Positions 8,465 through 19,614 of a DNA stretch of 64,000 nucleotides are shown here, one piece after another; the stretch's first letter is position 1, and every line of letters starts with the position of its first letter. Source of the stretch: Campylobacter massiliensis (lineage in GTDB: Bacteria; Campylobacterota; Campylobacteria; Campylobacterales; Campylobacteraceae); contig NZ_JACLZK010000001.1 in the NCBI RefSeq assembly GCF_014253065.1, positions 62,001-126,000 on the forward strand, written 5' to 3'. The translations under genes and the position numbers were made by a program. A model generated the notes under the pieces. It was not told the DNA's origin, did not search any database, and saw only the letters and a program-made list of their open reading frames with translations.

Positions 8465-9166
8465 ATGAGAAAATTTTTACTCTCTCTTTTGCTTTTTTTT
8501 AGTTGCGTTTTTGCCGAACAAACGCAGGAAAAGAGCGAATTTGACGACGAATTTACGCAGCCTAGCGAGATTTTCGATCCGCTTAGCGGCTATAATAGAA
8601 TGATGACTGGATTTAATGATTTTATGTACGTAAACGCCATCCATCCAGCGATAAAAGGTTACAACTACGTAGTGCCCGAGGCTGCTAGAACTGCAGTGGG
8701 GAACTTTTTTGACAACCTTTTATATCCCGTTCGCTTCGTAAACAACCTCTTGCAGTTTAAATTTAGCGAGGCGGGCGAAGAGACGCTGAGATTTCTAGCA
8801 AACACGATCATTGGCTTTGGCGGGCTAACCGACGGAGCGAAATACTACAATCTGCAGCGCCACGACGAGGATTTTGGCCAGACGCTTGGATACTGGGGCG
8901 TTGGTAGCGGATTTCACGTGGTTTTACCGTTTATCGGCCCGTCAAATTTACGCGATATCGTCGGTCTAGTCGGCGATTATTACCTCGATCCCATAAGCTA
9001 CGTAAAGCCGGCGCTAGACTCCTTTGCGATAAAAACTTTCCGTCAGGGCAACCTTTTGTCTTTACATCCAGATGCTTACGACAATCTTAAAAAAGACGCG
9101 ATCGACCTGTATCCGTTTCTACGCGACGCCTACGAACAGCGCCGCAACCACTTAATAAAGGAATAA
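8465..9166 (+). CDS. mlaA: MlaA/VacJ-family outer-membrane lipid-asymmetry protein
   Basis: 234 residues from the chosen ATG at 8465, which directly precedes a signal peptide ('MRKFLLSLLLFFSCVFAEQ') and follows GGAG. An in-frame ATG at 8345 would add 40 residues without export character and is rejected. The Cys in the signal region may be a lipoprotein Cys ('LFFSC'), though the lipobox is weak. The VacJ core is clear: 'DPLSGYNRMMTGFNDFMY', 'NFFDNLLYPVRFVNNLLQ', 'LPFIGPSNLRDIVGL' and 'DPISYV'. MlaA removes phospholipids from the outer leaflet of the outer membrane. It is followed by mlaC with a 1-base gap. Confidence 0.88.
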   Translation: MRKFLLSLLLFFSCVFAEQTQEKSEFDDEFTQPSEIFDPLSGYNRMMTGFNDFMYVNAIHPAIKGYNYVVPEAARTAVGNFFDNLLYPVRFVNNLLQFKFSEAGEETLRFLANTIIGFGGLTDGAKYYNLQRHDEDFGQTLGYWGVGSGFHVVLPFIGPSNLRDIVGLVGDYYLDPISYVKPALDSFAIKTFRQGNLLSLHPDAYDNLKKDAIDLYPFLRDAYEQRRNHLIKE

Positions 9167-9167
9167 A

Positions 9168-9755
9168 ATGAAATTTTTAAAAATCATCCTGCTTGCGCTT
9201 TTTAGCGCGGTTAGCCTCTTTGCAATCAGCGAGGAGCAGATAAAGCCTACGATGCAAAAAACGACGCAAGACGCCATCGAGGTGCTAAAAAACGCAAATT
9301 TGAGCAAAGACGAGAAAATAAGTAAAATTTTCGCCGTTTTTGATCCATATTTCGACTACGAGCAGATGTCTAAAATCGCCCTAAGCAAGCGCTACAACAA
9401 CCTAAATGCCGAGCAAAAGGCCAAATTTAATAAAGCTTTTGAAGAGAGATTAAAGTCAAGCTACGTCGATAAACTCTTAAGCTACAAAAACCAAACTATA
9501 AATTTTAAAGACGCGACCAAACCGAATGAAAATCGCTACTTTCTAAATGCCGATCTGGTCGGCGAGGACGGCAAAAACTACGGCTTTACGTATAAATTTT
9601 ATAACGCCAAAGAGCGCGGCTGGCTCATCTACGACGTCGAAATTTTAGGCGTTAGTATCATCCAAACCTACCGCAGTCAGTTTGACAGCCTGATGGAAAA
9701 CGAGAGTTTTGAAAATTTGCTTAGCAAGCTAAACTCCGTCCAAGCTCCGCAATAA
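9168..9755 (+). CDS. mlaC: MlaC/Ttg2-family periplasmic phospholipid-carrier protein
   Basis: 195 residues with a Sec signal peptide (about 1-19, 'LLALFSAVSLFAIS'). The body matches the MlaC fold in length and motifs ('FDPYFDYEQMSKIALSKRYNNLNAEQKAKF', 'DVEILGVSIIQTYRSQFDSLM'). It shuttles phospholipid between the outer-membrane MlaA complex and an inner-membrane machine. The gene sits between mlaA (1-base gap) and an MMPL/RND-type membrane protein (7-base gap), so all three are probably one transcript. Confidence 0.87.
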   Translation: MKFLKIILLALFSAVSLFAISEEQIKPTMQKTTQDAIEVLKNANLSKDEKISKIFAVFDPYFDYEQMSKIALSKRYNNLNAEQKAKFNKAFEERLKSSYVDKLLSYKNQTINFKDATKPNENRYFLNADLVGEDGKNYGFTYKFYNAKERGWLIYDVEILGVSIIQTYRSQFDSLMENESFENLLSKLNSVQAPQ

Positions 9756-9762
9756 GGCGCTG

Positions 9763-12222
9763 ATGAAGCGGATTTTTAAATTTATCGTCAACTTTCCAAA
9801 AAGCGTTATCGCGGGCGTGCTAGCCGCGACGCTAGTTTTTGGATATTTTAGCGGCAAGCTCGAGGTGGACGCATCTACCGAGACGCTGCTGCTTGAAAAC
9901 GATAAAGATCTAGCCGTCTTTAGAGACGTTTTTAAACGCTATGTTAGCCCAAACTACCTAGTCATCGCCTACACGCCAAAAGACGATCTGCTCGCGCCCT
10001 CTACGCTTGAAAAGATAGAAAATTTAAGCCGCGAACTAGAAAAAAACGAGCTCGTATCAAGCGTTATTTCGGTACTAAACATCCCGCTGCTTCAAAGCGG
10101 AACTAACGATCTTGGCGAGCTGGTTAAGCATGTACCGAGCCTCGCTGATGCCGATATAAACAAAACTCTAGTACGCCGCGAGTTTGCGGATAGTCCGCTA
10201 TATACGAACAACCTCGTTAGCCGCGACCTAAAAACTACGGCGATCGTGCTAAATTTAAAGACCGACGAAAAATATCAAAGCATACTAAACGAGCGAAACG
10301 CCCTGCTAAACGCCAAACTAGACGGCAATATCACGAGCGAGCAAAAACAGCGTCTAAATGCGGTAAATGCGCAGTTTAAAGCTCACCGCGACGAAGCGCG
10401 TATAAAAGAGCACGCCGCGATCGAGCAGATCCGCGAGACGATAGCGAAATTTGGCGGCGGCGAGAGCCTGTTTTTAGGCGGGGCAAATATGATCGCGGAT
10501 GATATGGTGAGCTTCGTGCGATCCGATCTTGCGACCTACGGCATCAGCGTGACTCTGCTTTTGGTCTTTTGCCTTTGGCTGTTTTTTAGGCAGATTCGCT
10601 ACATCGTTATGCCGATTTTTATCTGCGTGATTAGCGTTATTTGGGCGAGCGGGCTGTTTGGATTTTTTGGCTGGGAGATTACCGTCATCAGCTCAAACTA
10701 TATCGCCCTTCAGCTCATCATCACGATCTCGGTCGTCATCCACCTGATCGTGAGCTACCGCGAGTTTTGCCTTACCAAGCCGCACCTTAACAACCGCCAG
10801 CTAGTCTATCTCACGCTACGCGATAAGGCTAGCCCATCGTTTTTTGCGATATTTACGACCGTTATCGGCTTTTTGTCGCTTGCGCTTTCTGATATCAAGC
10901 CTATCATAATGCTCGGCATCATGATGAGTGCGTCGATCTCTATCTCACTCGTGCTCGCGTTTTTGTTATTTGGCTCCGCGATGGCGCTTATGCCAAAGCT
11001 TGCTCCCGTTAGGACGTTTGAGGATAAATTTAGCTTTACCAAGCACTGCGCCGCGTTTGCACTAAATCACAGCCGCGCCGTTTACGCTATCAGCATTGCG
11101 GTGCTTATTTTCGGGCTTTACGGCATCTCAAAGCTAAAAGTCGAAAACAGCTTTATAAGCTATTTTAAAGATACGACCGAAATCCACAAAGGCATGCAGG
11201 TAATCGATACGAAGCTAGGCGGCACGGTGCCGGTCGATATATTGATCAAATTTAACAAGCCCAAATTTGACGAAAAGGCGGCCAAAAACGAGCCTAAAGA
11301 CGAATTTGACGACGAGTTTGCCGCTAGCGCGAACGAGGATAAGTACTGGTTTAATCAGCACAAAATCGACGTCGCTAAAAAGGTACATAACTATCTAGAA
11401 AATAAGCGCTTCGTCGGGCACGCCAGCAGCCTAAACACCGTCGTAAAGATCGTCGAGCGCATCACGCAAAAGCCCGCCGACGGCCTCATGCTCTCGATCC
11501 TATACGAACAGATCCCGCAAAAATACAAAGACATCATCCTAAGTCCCTACGTAAGCATAAAAGATAACGAGCTGCGCTTTACCGCGCGAACTCTTGATAG
11601 CGACGATGCGCTACGCAGGGACGAGTTTTTGCGCGAGCTTAGAACCGATATCGCAAATTTGATCGCAAACGACAACGCAAGCGTGCAAGTTAGCGGCGCG
11701 ATGGTGCTTTATAACAACCTCCTTCAAAGCCTCATCGCCTCGCAGGTAGATTCTTTCGGTTTTGTGATCTTGTCGCTTTTTATCGTTTTTTGCATTATTT
11801 TTAAAAGTATTAAGCTCGCCGCCATCGCTATCACGTCAAATTTGATCCCGCTTTGCGCGGTATTTGGCGTCATGGGCGTGATGGGTATCCCGCTTGATAT
11901 CATGAGTATTACGATAGCGGCTATCAGCATAGGCATCGGCGTGGACGACATCATCCACTATATCCATCGCCTAAAAATCGAGCTTCGTAGCAAAAACGTC
12001 GCCGAGTCGATCAAGGCCTCGCACGCTAGCATCGGCTACGCGATGTACTACACCTCGTTTGCGATCATCCTGGGCTTTAGCATAATGGTAACTAGCAACT
12101 TTATCCCGACGATATATTTCGGACTTTTGACCGATCTTGTTATGATAATGATGTTGCTGGGGGCGCTGGTGCTGCTGCCGACACTAATCAAAACCTTTTA
12201 CCGCGTTAAAAATTCCCCATAA
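9763..12222 (+). CDS. MMPL/RND-superfamily membrane exporter linked to mlaA-mlaC
   Basis: 819 residues with the duplicated RND plan. TM1 is near residue 15, followed by a large periplasmic loop, a five-TM bundle (about 258-410), a second TM and periplasmic loop (about 435-640), and a final TM bundle (about 650-810). The half-size, patched/MMPL-like layout and 'IGIGVDDIIHYIHR' in the second bundle (acidic residues in the proton-relay position) support proton-driven export of hydrophobic molecules. It is not an AcrB-type drug pump, being too short with no adaptor protein nearby. Its place after mlaA-mlaC matches the Cj1371-Cj1373 arrangement and suggests lipid movement between membranes. Confidence 0.83.
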   Translation: MKRIFKFIVNFPKSVIAGVLAATLVFGYFSGKLEVDASTETLLLENDKDLAVFRDVFKRYVSPNYLVIAYTPKDDLLAPSTLEKIENLSRELEKNELVSSVISVLNIPLLQSGTNDLGELVKHVPSLADADINKTLVRREFADSPLYTNNLVSRDLKTTAIVLNLKTDEKYQSILNERNALLNAKLDGNITSEQKQRLNAVNAQFKAHRDEARIKEHAAIEQIRETIAKFGGGESLFLGGANMIADDMVSFVRSDLATYGISVTLLLVFCLWLFFRQIRYIVMPIFICVISVIWASGLFGFFGWEITVISSNYIALQLIITISVVIHLIVSYREFCLTKPHLNNRQLVYLTLRDKASPSFFAIFTTVIGFLSLALSDIKPIIMLGIMMSASISISLVLAFLLFGSAMALMPKLAPVRTFEDKFSFTKHCAAFALNHSRAVYAISIAVLIFGLYGISKLKVENSFISYFKDTTEIHKGMQVIDTKLGGTVPVDILIKFNKPKFDEKAAKNEPKDEFDDEFAASANEDKYWFNQHKIDVAKKVHNYLENKRFVGHASSLNTVVKIVERITQKPADGLMLSILYEQIPQKYKDIILSPYVSIKDNELRFTARTLDSDDALRRDEFLRELRTDIANLIANDNASVQVSGAMVLYNNLLQSLIASQVDSFGFVILSLFIVFCIIFKSIKLAAIAITSNLIPLCAVFGVMGVMGIPLDIMSITIAAISIGIGVDDIIHYIHRLKIELRSKNVAESIKASHASIGYAMYYTSFAIILGFSIMVTSNFIPTIYFGLLTDLVMIMMLLGALVLLPTLIKTFYRVKNSP

Positions 12223-12241
12223 ACGACGGATTTTAAGCTTT

Positions 12242-12302
12242 AAAATTTTAAACCCGCTTCGGTTACGTATTTCATATACGCGCCCTCGCGGGTTAAAATT
12301 TT
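12242..12302. terminator. Large inverted repeat between convergent genes (bidirectional terminator)
   Basis: A 16-base arm (12242-12257) pairs with 12288-12302 with one bulge. The arms end in CCCGC/GCGGG and have A/T-rich outer parts, so T-rich tails exist on both strands. The 30-base loop can form its own small hairpin (CGTAT/ATACG). It lies between the exporter gene and the convergent BON-domain gene. Confidence 0.6.
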
Positions 12303-12443
12303 AAAATTAAACTACGCCTATTCCGTCTGGAATGTTTGTCTCTTGTCCTGGTAAATTTGAAAATTTGGCTTCTAATTTTAAACGTGCGGTGTGTGCCTTG
12401 GAGGACAAAATCTTTAAATTTAACTCAAATTTGAAGGGAAAAA

Positions 12444-13055
12444 CTACTCTTTCATAACCTTAAGAAAAGAGTAAACATCCCGCACGCCGTCGATGTGCTT
12501 GGCGTACCAGATCGCATGTTTTTCTTGCTCGATATCGGTGATGATGCCCGTAAATACGACGTTGCATTGCACTACGCTCACTCTTACGCTTGTGCCGCTG
12601 ATTATGCTATCTTTAAAAAAGCTGTTTTTTAGTTTTAGCATTATGGCGAGGTTGCTTTCGCATTCGCCGCCGTCGCCAGGAAAGCGAATATAGGTGTAAA
12701 TTTTACTCACGCCGTCGGTGTTTTTGGCTAGCTTCACGAGCTTGGTTTTGTGCTCGTCGTCAGGCACCACGCCGATGAGATACACGTCGCCGTAAAAGCT
12801 CTCGACGTCCACGTTTAGGTTGCTAAGCCCGCTTGAGGCTAAAATTTTAGTCTGGATTTTCGTTTTTATAAATTTATCTTTCGTTATCGAATAGATACCG
12901 CGCTCGTCTTTGCTGATCTGGTAGGCGTCGTAGACGTTTATGCCCGTTAGCGGCGTCACGGTCGTAAAGAGCTCGAGGCAACCGCCAAGGAAAAAAATCG
13001 GCGAGAAAATGAGAAGGCTTTTTAAAAAAAATCGCGCAAATAGCTTGTTCATCAC
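12444..13055 (-). CDS. BON-domain lipoprotein
   Basis: 203 residues with a lipoprotein signal peptide: a hydrophobic stretch followed by the lipobox 'LGGC' (Cys at about 26). Two BON-like modules follow: 'DKFIKTKIQTKILASSGLSNLNVDVESFYGDVYLIGVV' with 'KTDGVSKIYTYI', and 'SVVQCNVVFTGIITDIEQEKHAIWYAKHIDGVRDVYSFLKV'. BON proteins (OsmY/DolP type) bind phospholipid and stabilise the outer membrane. The position next to the mlaA-mlaC-exporter operon, although convergent, fits an envelope role. Exact function unknown. Confidence 0.8.
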   Translation of the reverse strand: MMNKLFARFFLKSLLIFSPIFFLGGCLELFTTVTPLTGINVYDAYQISKDERGIYSITKDKFIKTKIQTKILASSGLSNLNVDVESFYGDVYLIGVVPDDEHKTKLVKLAKNTDGVSKIYTYIRFPGDGGECESNLAIMLKLKNSFFKDSIISGTSVRVSVVQCNVVFTGIITDIEQEKHAIWYAKHIDGVRDVYSFLKVMKE

Positions 13056-13144
13056 CGACCTATAAAATTTTCTCCAAATACTATAGAAATCAAACTAAAA
13101 TTTATATAAATTTAGCTATAATCGCGCTCATCATACAACGACGC

Positions 13145-13242
13145 GGAGGATAAAGCGATCTGGTGGCGCTCGCGGACTTCAAATCCGATGGCGGGGCGGT
13201 TGACCGCTTCGCGGGGAGTTCGATTCTCTCATCCTCTCGCCA
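13145..13242 (+). tRNA. selC: tRNA-Sec (selenocysteine, anticodon UCA)
   Basis: The anticodon stem-loop (CGGA, loop CTTCAAA, TCCG) carries UCA. It is followed by a long variable arm containing GCGGTTGACCGC, a T arm with TTCGATT, and an encoded CCA at 13240-13242. The length (about 98) and extra arm are those of bacterial selC. The acceptor end is odd: the 3' strand just before GCCA reads ATCCTCTC. An 8-bp stem would therefore use 13144-13151 with a C-C first pair and a G-U second pair; starting at 13145 leaves one unpaired C before the discriminator. It serves the Sec-containing formate dehydrogenase at the window's end. Confidence 0.93.
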
Positions 13243-13324
13243 AACTTCTAAATTTATTATCTTAAAACAAGCAAAATTCAGCTACAATAAGCCGTTTATA
13301 TTAAATTAATTTAAGGTTTTTCTT

Positions 13325-15573
13325 TTGGCTAGTTCATCCGCCTCCAAATTTCCTCTCGCACGCGCCGTTTTGGGCAGAATATATGCGGTGTTTTTGGCTA
13401 CCGCCGTATTTCTGATATGCGCTGCTAGCTTTGGGTTAAATTTAAAATTTGAAGGCGTAAAAGAGGATATTTACGCTGCAAATTCTAACTTTAAAACTTT
13501 CATCAAAGAACGCGCCGTAAATATAGATAACGAACTTAAACTTATCGAAAGATATATTGAAGCACCCGATTTTGACCAAAAAGCGATCTTTGACTTTGCC
13601 GTAAAAAACAATAACGAATACATGGCCTTTTTCGTCGTAAACGAACGCGGCGAGATAGAGTTTGTCAGCGATGAAAATTTGCGCGATACGTACTCCGCCT
13701 TTTTCCTATCAAAGCCTTGGGAAAACGAGCCTGAGGATAAAATTTTAAGATCAGAGTTTATGTTTGACAAAAGCGACGTACCGACGAGACTCGTCGCAAA
13801 AAAGATGAAAAACGGCAAAATGGTGGCTGCGCTCATACGCTTTACGGCGATTTACGAGGAGTTTGCGCGCGGATACGAGAGGATCGGCGTAAATTCGTTC
13901 GCGATAGATAAAAGCGGCAGAATCGTATTTCACCAAAACCCCGAGCTAGTTTTAGAGCGCAAAAACATCTTTGATCTTTACGACGTGGACGTTGATTATC
14001 TAGACAGCGACGAAGTAAAATTTGCAAATTTAGGCTCGCTAAATAGCGAGATTTATTATATCCAAAAAGTTCCCGGGATCGGTTTAGCCGTGGTTTCAAG
14101 CTATTCTATGGGTAAATTCGTAAAAGAAAATTTAATATTTTTACTAATCTGCGTTGCATTTTTGGCCGTGGGTGCTATCTTTACGATTCGTTACGTCAAA
14201 TTCGTCAAAAACTCCGTCATAAAGCCCGTTTTATCTATCAAAAATTTAGTCGCAAAAGCCGGCGACGGCGAGGAGATCAAGACCTACGCAAAATTCGGCT
14301 CGGTAGAAGAATTTGATCAAATCTCGGACGAGATCGTCAAATTTTACGGAGATTTCGGCGAGAAAAAGGCGAAATTTGAGGAGTACTCGCGCAAATTCGG
14401 ATTTTTGTTTGAAAAAGGGCCTTTTATCTTGCTGTTAATCGACGCAAAAAGCGGCAAGATCGTCGAAGCAAGCGCGAGGGCGTGCGAGTTTTACGGATTT
14501 AGCGAGGAAGCGATAAAAAATAAAAATTTAGCCGAGCTAAACGCGTCAAATTTGACCGATATGAAAACGCTGCAAGAAGACGAAGGCGAAATTTACGAAA
14601 CGAACCATTTTGCCGCGGACGGCGAGATAAAACAGGTGCGCATCTACAAGCAAAACTACGAGCTATCGGATGGCGAAAAGATCGGCTTTTGCGTCGTAAA
14701 AGACATTACTAAGAGCAATACTCTAAAGAAAAACGCGCAAAAACAAAGCGAGATAGACGCTCATTCACCGCTGTTTAGCGTAGTTTGGAAGGACCGCTTT
14801 ATAGGCGATATATCAAGCGTTTCGGACAATATCGAGCGTGCGCTGGGGTACAAAAAAAGCGAAATACTCTCAAACGAATTCGAGTTTAAAAACATCATCC
14901 ATCCAGAAGACCGAGATAGGCTCGCGAATGAATTTAACATCAAATTTAGCTTATTTAACGCGGCTTCGCTCAAAAAAGAGAACGAGTCGCTGCAGTCTTG
15001 CAGGCTGATAAGGAAAAATTTAGAGGTCATAAACTGTAGCGTATTTATCAAATTTATCTCAAAAGACGGCAGAACCGTGGACGAGGTGATCGGGTATTTT
15101 ATCGAGAGCAAGCTAGCGGCAAATTTGACCGCAAAAACTGGCATGGAGATAGCGCGACTAAACGATAGCAAAGAGTACGCGTATAAAAATACCATTTTAA
15201 GTCTATTTGCAAACGCGCAAGAAGCCGTCGCCGTAGTCGGGTTAGACGGCGTATTTTTAGACGCTAACAAAGCCTTTTGCAAGATAAGCGGCTATTCCAA
15301 AGAAGAAGCTATCGGCAAGCCGTCGAATTTACTAAAATCAGGCGTGCATGATGATAAATTTTACGAACACATGTGGAAGAGGTTGTTGAAAAAAGGCTTT
15401 TATAGCGGCGAAATTTATAATAAGCGTAAAAGTGGCGAAATTTATCTCGAGCAGCTTAGTATCGCGACCGTTTATAGCGGCTCAAAGCCTAGCTACTTCG
15501 TGGCGGCGTTTCACGAGTTGCCGTGGGTAGAGCCCGAGATAAAACAGAATGAATCAAAAGCAAAGGAGCAAGA

Positions 15574-15577
<4 letters not shown>
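13325..15577 (+). CDS. Membrane-bound Cache/PAS sensor protein lacking a recognisable output domain
   Basis: 750 residues. TM1 is at about 15-37, a periplasmic Cache-like domain at about 40-265 ('AFFVVNERGEIEFVSD', 'NSFAIDKSGRIVFHQNPEL'), and TM2 at about 272-292. A HAMP-like linker follows, then three cytoplasmic PAS domains (about 350-460, 480-590, 620-735; 'DANKAFCKISGYSKEEAIGKPSNLLKSGVHDDKFYEHMW' is a typical PAS). The chain ends about 20 residues after the last PAS, with no kinase, GGDEF, EAL or methyl-accepting signature. The TTG start at 13325 is chosen because it places TM1 correctly and AAGG lies upstream. It overlaps hisZ by 4 bases. Ligand and partner are unknown. Confidence 0.75.
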
Positions 15578-17690
<2,113 letters not shown>

Positions 17691-17691
17691 G

Positions 17692-18120
17692 ATGAAAAGC
17701 AAATTTACGCAAATCGTAAATATAAAAAAGCGAAATTTAGACAAAATCGAGCTAAATTTGGCAAGAGCCAGAAACGAAGCGGCGATGATAGAGGGCTTCA
17801 TAGCGCAGGCCGCCGAGCAAATTTCAAAATTTGAAATGCCAACAAGTGGCTCTGCGACCGATCTGCGCGGATCGCTGGAGCTTCTTGGCGCGATACGGCG
17901 AGAAAAGAATCTGCTAACCGAGCGGCTCGAGCTAATGAAAAAAAATATCGCGCACCTCGAGCGGCAGCACAAGGCGGCCAATCTAGAGTACGAAAAGATG
18001 AAATACCTGCAAACGCAGGACTTTAGCGCGCAAATAGAAAAGATAAAAAAGGCCGAAGCGGCAGCTCTGGACGAGTTTGCGACGATGAATTTTACTAGGC
18101 AAAAAGAGGCGAAAGCTTGA
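17692..18120 (+). CDS. FliJ-like coiled-coil protein
   Basis: 142 residues, highly charged, predicted almost entirely helical coiled coil, beginning 'MKSKFTQIVNIKKRNLDKIELNLARARNEAAMI'. This is the pattern of FliJ, the small soluble component of the flagellar export apparatus that sits in the ATPase ring. The gene lies between purA and a MotE-like gene, the same order as in C. jejuni, where the homologue is annotated as a flagellar protein. Sequence identity in this family is low, so the assignment rests on size, coiled coil and context. Confidence 0.6.
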   Translation: MKSKFTQIVNIKKRNLDKIELNLARARNEAAMIEGFIAQAAEQISKFEMPTSGSATDLRGSLELLGAIRREKNLLTERLELMKKNIAHLERQHKAANLEYEKMKYLQTQDFSAQIEKIKKAEAAALDEFATMNFTRQKEAKA

Positions 18121-18746
18121 AAAAAATTTTGATTTTACTAACTTTAAATTTATGCGTTTGGGGCGCAAACGGCATAAACGCTCAAAGCACGAGCCAAAGC
18201 GGCTTTAAGATCCCGGTGGACTGCGTTTCGATATTTGAAACCAGAAAAGACGAGCTAAAAAGAGAGCTTGCCAAAATAGACGAAGCAAGGCAGAGCTTGG
18301 AGGCTTTTAGAGCGAGCTCGGCGGCGCTTTTTGAGGAGCGAAACGCCAAGCTAGCCGTCAAAGAGGCTGAGCTAAACGCAACTCTAGCCCGCGCGCAAGA
18401 GGAAAAAAAGCAAACCGAGCAGCTGCTAAAGAAAAACGAGGAAATCGTAAAAGAGCTAAAAGCGATGACTAGCGACAAGGTCGGCGAGACCTACGGCAAG
18501 ATGAAGGACCAAGCTGCTGCCGACGTGCTAAGCGCGATGGATAGGGCGGATGCGGCTAGCATCATGTACTCACTAAGCCCTAAAAAAATCTCCGCGATAA
18601 TGGCAAAAATGGAGCCTACCGCGGCGTCTGAAATCACGCTTTTAATCAAACAAGGCCCGCCATTTATAAAAGCCGAAAAAAACGTAACACAGGAAGTCTC
18701 TCCTACATCTCCAGACGGCCCTGCTGGAAATCTGCTAAATTTGTAA
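18117..18746 (+). CDS. MotE-like flagellar motor chaperone (periplasmic coiled coil)
   Basis: 209 residues. A signal peptide or membrane anchor (about 2-20) leads into a long coiled coil (about 40-115), followed by an MgtE-N-like domain ('ADVLSAMDRADAASIMYSLSPKKISAIMAKMEPTAASEITLLI', about 138-182). This is the architecture of MotE, which helps MotB/stator assembly in epsilonproteobacterial flagella. The TTG start lies inside the stop of the FliJ-like gene (TTGA overlap), so the pair is translationally coupled. The C-terminus is Pro/Ser/Thr-rich. Confidence 0.72.
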   Translation: MKKILILLTLNLCVWGANGINAQSTSQSGFKIPVDCVSIFETRKDELKRELAKIDEARQSLEAFRASSAALFEERNAKLAVKEAELNATLARAQEEKKQTEQLLKKNEEIVKELKAMTSDKVGETYGKMKDQAAADVLSAMDRADAASIMYSLSPKKISAIMAKMEPTAASEITLLIKQGPPFIKAEKNVTQEVSPTSPDGPAGNLLNL

Positions 18747-19062
18747 ATTTGGGGCTATAACGCTCTAAATTTAGCTTGGCTCGCGTCTAAATTTGAGCTC
18801 AAATTTGCGCGGATAACGCGAAAGTTAAATTTAGCCTTTGGCGGTCAAATTTGACTCCAAAGGTTAAATTTTACCGCCGTCAAATTTAACGCTAAAGCCT
18901 AAATTTAACTAGTACTCAGTCTTAAAAGCATTTTTATCCGAGCGTCAAATTTTGCTTCAAATTTTACTTAAAACAAACGCCCGTCAAAACAAAAACTCCG
19001 TGAGATTTTAGGTATTTCTTACCAAATTTTGGTTAAAATCAAGCCCAAAAAGAGAGGTAAAA
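18747..19062. other. Intergenic region with imperfect inverted repeats
   Basis: 316 bases between the MotE-like and DUF507 genes. Arms at 18825-18841 and 18857-18873 pair with a few mismatches around a GTCAAATTTGAC palindrome and probably form a terminator. Further AAATTT words follow. The promoter of the DUF507-carA pair should lie near 18990-19050; no strong -10 stands out. No ORF is supported. Confidence 0.5.
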
Positions 19063-19614
19063 ATGCGTATAAAACTCCCACACACACCCTACATCGCGCA
19101 CAAAATCGCTATTGATTTATTAAAGTCCGGATTCGTAAATTTAACGCGCGGAGTAGAGCCCGTAGCGGCATGCGCGAAAGAAATTTTAGATAACGATTTA
19201 CAAAAAGAAAAAGCGCTTGAAGAGCGCGTAAACGAGGTGCTCGCCGAGAACGAAGACGATATGGAGAGCATGCAAGTCGATAGAAAAAATATGTTTTGGC
19301 TCGTAAAAAAGAAACTCGCCAAAGAGTACGGCGTGATACTTACGTACGAAGACCGCTTTAGCAACGTCGCCCACCTCGTGCTTGAAAGCGCTTGGAAAAA
19401 GGGACTCATCGACTACACGGTCTCCGAAAACCGTATCAAAAACATCATCTACGGCTCGATCGAGGAGTATCTAAAAACGTATGAAATTTTACAAGACGTG
19501 GTCATCGACAAGATCGACGGCTACAAGCGCAAACTGATCCCGGGCACCGAGGAGTACGACATCGTATTTGAGCGGCTCTACGAGGACGAGCTAAGAAAAC
19601 GAGGCATGCTGTGA
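19063..19614 (+). CDS. DUF507 family protein
   Basis: 183 residues beginning 'MRIKLPHTPYIAHKIAIDLLKSGFVNL', typical of DUF507, a cytoplasmic, charged, helical family of about 180 residues found mainly in Epsilonproteobacteria and Aquificales. No catalytic motif is apparent and its function is unknown. It has an AGAGAGG ribosome binding site and overlaps carA by 4 bases (GTGA). Conserved coupling to carA has been retained from C. jejuni. Confidence 0.85.
   Translation: MRIKLPHTPYIAHKIAIDLLKSGFVNLTRGVEPVAACAKEILDNDLQKEKALEERVNEVLAENEDDMESMQVDRKNMFWLVKKKLAKEYGVILTYEDRFSNVAHLVLESAWKKGLIDYTVSENRIKNIIYGSIEEYLKTYEILQDVVIDKIDGYKRKLIPGTEEYDIVFERLYEDELRKRGML

Noticed and set aside
18747-19062. CRISPR-like repeats in AAATTT-rich intergenic DNA
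   Set aside because: The repeated words are short palindromes at irregular spacing, without unique spacers or cas genes.
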